Of a DNA stretch of 16,478 nt, positions 1-4,852 are shown piece after piece; position 1 is the stretch's first letter; every line of letters starts with the position of its first letter. A program made the position numbers and the translations under genes. Origin of the DNA: Candidatus Woesearchaeota archaeon (GTDB lineage: Archaea > Nanobdellota > Nanobdellia > Woesearchaeales > UBA525). The notes beneath the pieces are model-generated. The model had not been told where the DNA came from. It saw only the letters and a list, made by a program, of their open reading frames with translations, and searched no databases. The stretch is from the NCBI GenBank assembly GCA_003694385.1, contig RFKA01000068.1, forward strand, positions 1-16,478, in the 5' to 3' direction.

Positions 1-143
1 ACGCCAATGGCTGCGGTGAGCTCGCTCACGTTCTTCTCCCCACTGAGGAGCTCATTGAGGATCTTGATGCGTGTCCTGTTCGAGAGCGTCCCGAGGAAGT
101 ACTCGTATGCCTCATCCGGATTCACCAACATTACATATTCCAT
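1..143 (-). CDS. ArsR-like winged-helix regulator (5' part only)
   Basis: Reading the minus strand from the ATG at 143 gives 47 codons running off the left edge. The start of the protein reads as a typical ArsR/HTH-20-like N-terminus: a stretch around FLGTLSNRTRIKILNELL followed by a segment ending NVSELTAAIG, which is the helix 1/helix 2 region and the beginning of the helix-turn-helix (the part that normally reads LLxxxxVxELxxxL). Only the first third of the domain is inside the window, so any sensor domain is unseen. A TATA box at 168-177 predicts transcription starting about three bases before the ATG, supporting this start and a leaderless mRNA. It lies downstream of, and on the same strand as, the membrane winged-helix gene at 196-1140, but has its own promoter. 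Confidence 0.7.
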   Translation of the reverse strand, partial: MEYVMLVNPDEAYEYFLGTLSNRTRIKILNELLSGEKNVSELTAAIG

Positions 144-145
144 AT

Positions 146-171
146 TCGAAATATTTGGGAATCGGAATATT
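146..171 (-). repeat. Direct repeat between TATA box and start of the ArsR-like gene
   Basis: Two copies of a 10-base element, TCGAAATATT at 146-155 and TCGGAATATT at 162-171 (plus-strand spelling), match at 9 of 10 bases with a 16-base period. They cover the interval from the TATA box to the predicted transcription start of the ArsR-like gene, where archaeal repressors commonly bind. Autoregulation is inferred from position only, and AT-richness makes chance similarity possible. Confidence 0.35.
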
Positions 172-177
172 ATTTAA
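168..177 (-). promoter_or_regulatory. TATA box of the ArsR-like gene
   Basis: The minus strand reads TTAAATAATA here. Its centre is about 29 bases upstream of the ATG at 143, so the expected transcript starts almost at the start codon. Confidence 0.5.
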
Positions 178-195
178 GTTTTGTGGAAGATTGCA

Positions 196-1140
196 TCACA
201 AGTCCTCAACCCCCATCACGAGTTCCACAGTATAGCTTCGTCCAACCTTCTCGCGACGAATAACCTCTTTGTACTCGAGCGTAGTGACGACGGCAGACAC
301 TTTTGACTTCGACCACTGGAGCAGTTTCGCAATGTCCTTCTGCGATAATTTGTTCCCTTGCTCCTTTAGCAGGCGCACAATAACTTTTTCATCAGGACTC
401 AGCAGTGAAGAGGGAACGTAGAGAATCTCCTCTTTGGGCTTGCGCAGATACGAAACCATGCTTGCTCCGATTGCACCTCCAATGAATAGCGAGAGAACTG
501 TGACAACCAAGATGATGACGAGTACAGACCGCTCTGCAAGCTCATCCATGACTTCTCGCCGTCTGGTCTCCATCTTTTCAGCACGCTCAAAGGCCACGCT
601 ATAGATTTTCGGCAACACGGGACGGGACTCGTGCCACTGAATCACTGTCTCAGAACTCTGGAACTGCACGTCATCGGGGAATGGCACGATGGGGAGCTCA
701 ACCCCACTCATTTGAGAAAGGACAAACTGCCGCGGCAAAACGATACGGTAGTTGAGCACGTCAGGGGCGAAAGGGAACAGCATGGTGTGATACAAAAGAA
801 ACTCTTCTGAACGCGTAATGATGCCTTCAGGAAGGTGATAGTTGATGCGTACGGTGCACGTCGTACAGGAGAGCGGGATGTGCACAGCATTCTCGCTTAC
901 CTCTGCCTCCTGTCCATTAACAAGCACGTCTACAGCGCCCGCTGGGAGCGCAAAAGTGAGCAGCTCTTCAGTATAATTCGTTAGCGTGATGTTAACCGTC
1001 TCATCAATTGTTACTGTCCCGGTAACGACATCTTGGATGCTAACTGATACGGAAGAAGCTGCGGAAACACCAGCGGGCGTGAGGAGGAAGACGAAGCACA
1101 AGAGGACACCATACTGTCCAAAAGATCCCATACGTTTCAT
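196..1140 (-). CDS. Membrane-anchored winged-helix regulator with secreted sensor-like domain
   Basis: The 314-residue protein begins with a signal peptide (about residues 1-27, ending GVSA). An extracytoplasmic beta-rich domain follows (28-203) with a CxxC pair at Cys92/Cys95. A strong transmembrane helix spans about 205-231, and a cytoplasmic winged helix (about 243-314) has the pattern LSPDEKxIVRLLKE...SQKDIAKLLQWSKSKVS. This order (outside domain, one TM, inside HTH) is that of an archaeal one-component membrane regulator. The HTH is clearly related to that of the protein at 4346-4765. The start is supported by a TATA box at 1161-1170, 25 bases upstream; a second ATG three codons later is possible. 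The ligand is unknown: a disulfide or metal role for the CxxC is inference. It lies upstream of the ArsR-like gene on the same strand. Confidence 0.75.
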   Translation of the reverse strand: MKRMGSFGQYGVLLCFVFLLTPAGVSAASSVSVSIQDVVTGTVTIDETVNITLTNYTEELLTFALPAGAVDVLVNGQEAEVSENAVHIPLSCTTCTVRINYHLPEGIITRSEEFLLYHTMLFPFAPDVLNYRIVLPRQFVLSQMSGVELPIVPFPDDVQFQSSETVIQWHESRPVLPKIYSVAFERAEKMETRRREVMDELAERSVLVIILVVTVLSLFIGGAIGASMVSYLRKPKEEILYVPSSLLSPDEKVIVRLLKEQGNKLSQKDIAKLLQWSKSKVSAVVTTLEYKEVIRREKVGRSYTVELVMGVEDL

Positions 1141-1160
1141 GGATCCGGAGCTATAGACAT

Positions 1161-1170
1161 TTTATTTAAA
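1161..1170 (-). promoter_or_regulatory. TATA box of the membrane winged-helix gene
   Basis: The minus strand reads TTTAAATAAA, centred 25 bases upstream of the ATG at 1140, predicting a leaderless transcript. Confidence 0.55.
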
Positions 1171-1216
1171 CTTTCCGGGAAAGACCGCCGCCTCTCCCAT
1201 TGTTCTGAACTTTCTC

Positions 1217-1275
1217 AAAAGGAAATTCCGTCCTCTGAGCGCTTATGGCGCCTCTCCAGCAAAAGAATTTTCCTT
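1217..1275. repeat. Near-perfect inverted repeat in the divergent intergenic region
   Basis: AAAAGGAAATTC (1217-1228) is mirrored by GAATTTTCCTT (1265-1275), matching apart from one extra T, with 36 bases between the arms. It sits between the divergent promoters of the genes at 1140 (minus) and 1331 (plus), upstream of the 1302 TATA box. It could be an operator pair or an RNA hairpin; I cannot tell which. Confidence 0.3.
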
Positions 1276-1301
1276 GCGTTCTGATGCTAAGCAAAAAAAG
1301 C

Positions 1302-1309
1302 ATATATAT
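1302..1309 (+). promoter_or_regulatory. TATA box of the ApbE operon
   Basis: The sequence AAAAAAAGCATATATATCC holds an ATATATAT core at 1302-1309. Its centre is about 26 bases before the ATG at 1331, so the operon mRNA is probably leaderless. This also argues against the longer in-frame start at 1274, which lies upstream of the box. Confidence 0.6.
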
Positions 1310-1330
1310 CCCTCTTGTTGCACGGCCAAC

Positions 1331-2254
1331 ATGCAAAGAGCTCATCACCAAATCGAGCAGGAGAGGCGCTTCCCCCTCCTCGGGGGGAGTATAGAGATCG
1401 TACTCTATGATGTAGACCCAGGCGTTGCGGCAATTCTTTTCGAAGAGATTTATCAGGAAGGTCTCCGCCTTCAGAGCATCTTTAATTTCTTCGACCCGCA
1501 GAGCGAATTGTCCTTGTTGAATCAGCAGCGCATACGAACTGTTTCAGCAGAACTGTTGGAAGTCCTCACCGTGGCACTACGTTATTGCAGAGAGACTGGG
1601 GGAAGATATGATATCAGTAAAGGCCGGGAAATTCTCCTGAGAAAACGACGGCGACAACAACCCCGCGCCGCGCCCACGAGCAACTACACAGCAAACTACA
1701 CAGCAATCAGCTTCCATGGGAACACCGTACGTTTACAGCACCCTTCCGTTTGCATTGACCTGGGGAGCATCGCGAAAGGGTATATTGTTGACAAGCTTCT
1801 AGAGTTCATCAGCCAACAAGGAATCCTCTCAGCATTCATTGATGCCCGGGGGGACATGAGGATAACTGGCCAACATCTGGAAATCGTTGAGATTCAGCAT
1901 CCGCGAAAAAAAGGCGGGTTTCAAGCACTGCTCCTGGAGAACAAGGCAGTAGCGACCTCGGGCGATTACAGTCAATACTATGGCACGCCGGAAACCAGCC
2001 ATCTCGTCGGCACGGTTTATGCAAGCTCTGTCACAGTCCTCGCAGACACGCTGATGGAAGCAGACGTACTCGCGACTTGTGCGTCCCTGCTTCCTCTTGA
2101 AGAGGCGCGGGCACTCATAGAGAACCACACAGCAGCAGCTCTTATCGTCGACAAGCAAGGAGGCATCCATGAGACAACGCAGTTCCCACGCTATACGCTT
2201 ACCGAGGAGCCTCGCTTCGTGAGGAGGCAAGGAGTGGTTAGGGGTGAAGCATGA
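1331..2254 (+). CDS. apbE: ApbE family FAD:protein FMN transferase
   Basis: The 307-residue protein carries the ApbE signatures in order: SELSLLN (58-64), GGRYDIS (90-96), DLGSIAKGYIVD (143-154, normally DxGGIAKGYxxD), the DARGD stretch (171-175), ATSGDYSQYY (208-217), and the C-terminal metal-site region ASSVTV...ADVLAT (231-249). ApbE enzymes transfer FMN from FAD to a Thr or Ser of target proteins, usually NqrB/C, RnfG/D or FMN-binding-domain reductases. The usual HxxDPxTG motif is reduced to SHLVGT, and there is a basic insert around 103-112 (RLLRKRRRQQ-like), so it is somewhat divergent. No lipobox or signal peptide is visible, which suggests action on the cytoplasmic side. Its stop overlaps the next start (ATGA at 2251-2254), indicating translational coupling to a ferric-reductase-like membrane protein. 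No flavin-acceptor protein is seen in the window. Confidence 0.85.
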   Translation: MQRAHHQIEQERRFPLLGGSIEIVLYDVDPGVAAILFEEIYQEGLRLQSIFNFFDPQSELSLLNQQRIRTVSAELLEVLTVALRYCRETGGRYDISKGREILLRKRRRQQPRAAPTSNYTANYTAISFHGNTVRLQHPSVCIDLGSIAKGYIVDKLLEFISQQGILSAFIDARGDMRITGQHLEIVEIQHPRKKGGFQALLLENKAVATSGDYSQYYGTPETSHLVGTVYASSVTVLADTLMEADVLATCASLLPLEEARALIENHTAAALIVDKQGGIHETTQFPRYTLTEEPRFVRRQGVVRGEA

Positions 2255-3147
2255 CGATGCAAGAAATCACCTTCTGGGGCCTCTTGCTGGCAAGCAGTTT
2301 TGTGGGGATGCTCATTTTCGGCATCATTCTGGAGTTGAGCACACGACACAGCCTCTTCTTCACAATGATGAAGCTGACAAAATATTTCATAAACTTTGCG
2401 ACAGTCCTCGTTATTCCGCTTGCCCTGTTCTTCCCAGAGAGTAAACCATTGCTCTGGAATCTCAGTCTCTATGCAGTCTTCATACTCATGTGTATCCGTC
2501 CCCTCCATGACTTGTTTCCTCGTTTGCGGCTTATTAGACTCATTTCGCTACGAAAGAATCTTGGAATCTTCTCAGCAACGATTGTCGTCGTGTTTGGTGT
2601 ACAGCATTATATTGGGCTAGGTCTCGCAGCATTCCTCACAGAATATTTTTCTCTCGCAGCCTGGCACGACCTGTTCTTTGGACGCATCGGCGAGTTAACC
2701 GGCGCGATTCTCCTCCTCACCTCGAACAAGCTGAGCATACGGTTGCTCAAGCGAAACTGGAAGCGAGTACAGAGACTCTCCTATGTGTATTTCTTCTCTG
2801 GAGCTTGGTATGTGTTCTCCAGTTTCCACAAGCTCTTCGGACTGGTAAGCATAGTGATTGTGGCACAACTAACCCTCTTCGCTTTCATAAAGAAAAACAC
2901 AGCTGTACGATTCACGCATACCGTGACTCGTTCATTCGTCTCCCTCGGTATCATCCTCCTCCTCGTCTTTTCTAGCGTCGGAGCTTTGAAGATAGACAAG
3001 GCTCTGCGTGTGCGCACTTCACTTGAGAAGCAGTTGCTGCAAGAAAAGGCACTTGTTGATGAAGAGCAGGCCACAGTGGATTCTCTCCAGCAGGAGACTA
3101 AACAGCTTCGTGAACAGACAACAGCAACCCGTGAGGGGAAACTATGA
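2251..3147 (+). CDS. Ferric-reductase/MsrQ-like membrane protein with coiled-coil tail
   Basis: This 298-residue protein has about seven or eight hydrophobic segments (roughly 8-29, 42-62, 67-85, 105-125, 145-158, 175-191, 197-213, 228-247) and a charged C-terminal coiled coil (about 249-298). The middle resembles ferric-reductase-like/MsrQ (YedZ) transmembrane domains: RKNLG (101-105), a histidine at 119 in GVQHYIG, LLLTSNK (154-160), and NWKRVQRLSY (169-178) where the family usually has WxxLHRLxY. The usual second haem histidine is Gln174, and the usual third, 13 residues later, is Tyr187. Only the first expected ligand therefore remains, although His86, His139 and His193 could substitute. 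It starts on the ApbE stop (ATGA) and ends overlapping the next start. It may be an electron-transfer membrane subunit or a haem-free derivative; the family assignment is moderate. Confidence 0.6.
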   Translation: MTMQEITFWGLLLASSFVGMLIFGIILELSTRHSLFFTMMKLTKYFINFATVLVIPLALFFPESKPLLWNLSLYAVFILMCIRPLHDLFPRLRLIRLISLRKNLGIFSATIVVVFGVQHYIGLGLAAFLTEYFSLAAWHDLFFGRIGELTGAILLLTSNKLSIRLLKRNWKRVQRLSYVYFFSGAWYVFSSFHKLFGLVSIVIVAQLTLFAFIKKNTAVRFTHTVTRSFVSLGIILLLVFSSVGALKIDKALRVRTSLEKQLLQEKALVDEEQATVDSLQQETKQLREQTTATREGKL

Positions 3148-3569
3148 CACTGAAAAACACCCTCCCCGTTCTCCTCATACTGCTTGTTTACTTGCTCGGT
3201 GGGCTCTACCTGCTGCACCTCAACAATCAGAATATTGCTCTGAGTGAGCAACTACAGCAATATGATGCTCGAAAGGAAGCTCTGGCCCAACAGCGTGTGA
3301 GTCTCGCGACTGTTAAGGAGAACCTCCATGCTGCACTTGCTGCCGAGCAGGAAGCAAAGAAGAAAGAATTACTTGAGAAACAAGTGGCTGCCCTCCAAGA
3401 GGAGGAGCGGCGGAAGGCTCTTGAGGAGCAGCAGCGGAAAGAAGCGGAGGCGCAACGACTCGAGGCGGCGCGACTCGCAGCACAGAGAGCCGAAGCAGAA
3501 AGGGCGCGCCAAGCAGAGATTCTGAGGAAACTCCGGAGGAGGCGGAGGCGACGAACCAGAGCCTCATAG
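3144..3569 (+). CDS. Membrane-anchored coiled-coil protein with poly-Arg tail
   Basis: The 141-residue protein starts with one transmembrane helix (about 8-26). A long, almost uninterrupted coiled coil rich in Glu, Gln, Ala, Lys and Arg follows (about 27-125), and the end is a run of seven arginines then TRAS. It has no recognisable enzyme motif, no Cys, and no flavin-attachment motif of the S/T-G-A-T/S type. It overlaps the previous gene by ATGA (3144-3147). That upstream protein also ends in a coiled coil, so the two probably pair through these helices at the membrane. The Arg-rich end could bind nucleic acid or acidic lipid, but that is speculative. Low-complexity sequence would make homology searches unreliable here. 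Confidence 0.65.
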   Translation: MTLKNTLPVLLILLVYLLGGLYLLHLNNQNIALSEQLQQYDARKEALAQQRVSLATVKENLHAALAAEQEAKKKELLEKQVAALQEEERRKALEEQQRKEAEAQRLEAARLAAQRAEAERARQAEILRKLRRRRRRRTRAS

Positions 3570-3621
3570 TTGGCAAGGTTTGGAGATGTCAACTCCCGTG
3601 CACAAAAGCTGCAGTGCCTGC

Positions 3622-3729
3622 TTAGCAGCGCAACAAGGCGTGCTTACACAGATACGGCCTAAGTTCTCGTGGGTTGTTCCTGGCGAGCTCTTTTGCCACC
3701 TTCCGTCCGGTAGAGAACTTCCCTAGCAT
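3622..3729 (-). CDS. Possible small basic protein (35 aa)
   Basis: The minus strand holds a 35-codon ORF from the ATG at 3729 to TAA at 3622, beginning MLGKFSTGRKVAKELARN and ending KHALLRC. It is strongly basic, with Cys26 and Cys35. An excellent Shine-Dalgarno-like run, GGAGGAG, sits four bases upstream of the ATG. The same frame stays open further upstream through codons reading GISIDEQVRKPQKRRSS, and beyond one TGA at 3799-3801 continues to an ATG at 3858 (MKTPIGLAEINGEQSANVM). The locus may therefore be a 78-codon gene broken by a single stop, a short independent gene, or chance. I do not recognise the family. It is convergent with the operon at 1331-3569 and divergent from the gene at 3942. 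Confidence 0.3.
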   Translation of the reverse strand: MLGKFSTGRKVAKELARNNPRELRPYLCKHALLRC

Positions 3730-3851
3730 AGAACTCCTCCTCTTCTGCGGCTTGCGCACCTGTTCATCGATTGATATGCCTGTGAGACTCAGCCAGCCTC
3801 ACATAACATTCGCGCTTTGTTCTCCATTGATTTCAGCAAGTCCTATAGGTG

Positions 3852-3868
3852 TTTTCATCTTATGAAAA
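3852..3868. repeat. Short perfect inverted repeat upstream of the Met/His protein gene
   Basis: TTTTCAT (3852-3858) and ATGAAAA (3862-3868) are perfect inverted copies separated by CTT. It lies about 75 bases upstream of the start at 3942, and could be an operator or part of a terminator for a minus-strand transcript. The function is unknown. Confidence 0.3.
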
Positions 3869-3941
3869 AAGAGCTGGTTTCATTTCAGCAAAACAGAAAT
3901 GCTCTTTCACACACAGAGAATCCAGAATGGAGGTCAAGACA

Positions 3942-4310
3942 ATGGAAATGAACAAGAAATTGCTTTTAGGGATTGTTGGCATGCTCGTGCTGGGCATCAC
4001 GCTGGTCAGTGCAAGCAGCTACATGAGCATGAACGCCCTGCACAAGAAGATGCTCGCTTCGAATGACTTCGAAGCTATGCATGACGCGATGATGCGTGGC
4101 GATTTCGCAGCGGCAGAGAAGTATCACGCAACGCTCGATTTCGAGTGCCTGATGCATGAGCTCGTAAAGAACGGCGACATCTCGCTCGAAGAGTTCCGGA
4201 CGATGCATGAATGGATGCTGACGGGGGACTTCCCGCGAACGAAGCCTGCGGGGATTAGCGATGCCGCCTGGGAACTCCACACGAGCCACCACCCCGCACT
4301 CTACAAATAG
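3942..4310 (+). CDS. Secreted Met/His-repeat protein, possible metal binder
   Basis: The start at 3942 is chosen because GGAGGTC (3929-3935) lies about seven bases upstream; longer in-frame starts at 3849 and 3927 lack such a site. The 122-residue protein has a signal peptide or anchor (about 4-24, ending LVSA). The mature part holds four copies of a short unit, (L/M)HxxM/V followed after 3-4 residues by (G/N)D(F/I): His34-Phe43, His47-Phe55, His72-Ile80 and His89-Phe97. The export sequence and the spacing of Met and His suggest an extracytoplasmic metal-binding protein (copper would fit Met/His ligands), but no family was recognised. One Cys (69) is present. The next gene, 35 bases on, encodes a membrane regulator with an external HxxHxxH loop, supporting a linked sensing role by inference. 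Confidence 0.7.
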   Translation: MEMNKKLLLGIVGMLVLGITLVSASSYMSMNALHKKMLASNDFEAMHDAMMRGDFAAAEKYHATLDFECLMHELVKNGDISLEEFRTMHEWMLTGDFPRTKPAGISDAAWELHTSHHPALYK

Positions 4311-4323
4311 TCTTTTAACCATC

Positions 4324-4330
4324 TTTTTTT
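4324..4330 (+). terminator. T7 tract between the Met/His protein and regulator genes
   Basis: A run of seven T (4324-4330) lies after the stop of the Met/His protein and just before the ribosome site of the next gene. Archaeal RNA polymerase often terminates at such T tracts without a hairpin. If active, it would make the upstream transcript more abundant than the regulator; if leaky, the two genes form an operon. Confidence 0.4.
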
Positions 4331-4345
4331 CTCCGGAGATGAATT

Positions 4346-4765
4346 ATGGACATACCGAAACAGAAACTCGTCATCACCGTATCTCTCGTGGGGTTGCTCA
4401 TGGTGCTCATCACCGTGTTCTCCGTGTATCACACCCAGCACCTTGGGCACGCCTACCTGCAGTACCCGCTCTTTCTCTATGGCACAACCATCCTCGCGCT
4501 TGTCATAGGGGGGTTCATCGTCTTCCTCTTCGAGCAAAAAATCAATGACCAGCAGCTCGTGAAGCTCCTCGCCCTCTTACCTCAAGACGAGAAGAAGCTC
4601 CTCAAGATACTGTTTGAAAGAAAAGAGATTGAACAGAAAAAACTCGGAACGCTCACCGGACTCAGCGCAGTAAAAGTCTCCCGCGTCGTCGCCCGGCTTG
4701 AGCAACGAGGCGTTATCGAGAAGAAGAAACAAGGCTACACAAACCTTATCTTTCTGAAGCTGTAG
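4346..4765 (+). CDS. Two-TM membrane winged-helix regulator with HxxHxxH external loop
   Basis: The 139-residue protein has a short basic N-terminus, TM1 (about 8-27), a 14-residue loop, TM2 (about 42-62) and a cytoplasmic winged helix (about 73-139). By the positive-inside rule the loop faces outward; it contains His29, His32 and His35 in the order HTQHLGH, a plausible metal site. The DNA-binding part reads DEKKLLKILFERKEIEQKKL then LSAVKVSRVVARLEQRGVIEKKK, a typical recognition helix and wing related to the C-terminus of the protein at 196-1140. A ribosome site GGAG (4335-4338) lies seven bases before the ATG. It is adjacent to the secreted Met/His-repeat protein, which could be its target gene or its ligand partner. 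The metal-sensing role is inference. Confidence 0.75.
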   Translation: MDIPKQKLVITVSLVGLLMVLITVFSVYHTQHLGHAYLQYPLFLYGTTILALVIGGFIVFLFEQKINDQQLVKLLALLPQDEKKLLKILFERKEIEQKKLGTLTGLSAVKVSRVVARLEQRGVIEKKKQGYTNLIFLKL

Positions 4766-4821
4766 AAACAACGTTCATCATCTGTGCGCTCTGCGCTTGG
4801 AGAAGCTCAGCTCAGAACAGT

Positions 4822-4831
4822 TTTATATAAA
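4822..4831 (+). promoter_or_regulatory. TATA box of the DedA-PAP2 gene
   Basis: TTTATATAAA is centred about 26 bases upstream of the ATG at 4853, so the transcript is predicted to start at the codon. It excludes the longer in-frame start at 4784, which precedes the box. Confidence 0.6.
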
Positions 4832-4852
4832 CCTGCGCACTTCGATTATAGC

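Larger units (their letters stand above)
3570..3941. other. Intergenic region of 372 bases with no firm gene
   Basis: No convincing plus-strand gene is present. The in-frame GTG at 3849 leading into the next gene is not supported, because a strong ribosome site points to 3942. On the minus strand there is a weak small ORF (separate entry). Other structure: a 7-bp inverted repeat TTTTCAT/ATGAAAA with a 3-base loop (3852-3868), a direct repeat ATTTCAGCAA at 3830-3839 and 3882-3891, and a possible hairpin with arms GCTGC/GCAGC near 3608-3630. No clear TATA box for the 3942 gene was found. Confidence 0.5.

Noticed and set aside
3799..3801. In-frame TGA as selenocysteine or recoding signal
   Set aside because: No recognisable SECIS-like element or selenoprotein family in the flanks; the nearby 6-bp hairpin TGTGAG/CTCACA is too weak to argue for recoding.
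3674..3865. 63-residue plus-strand open frame in the intergenic region
   Set aside because: No ribosome site, hydrophobic/Ser-Pro composition without a domain, and the opposite strand reads more protein-like.
3849..3941. N-terminal extension of the Met/His protein from GTG 3849
   Set aside because: The extension precedes a normal signal peptide and a strong Shine-Dalgarno sequence that places the start at 3942.
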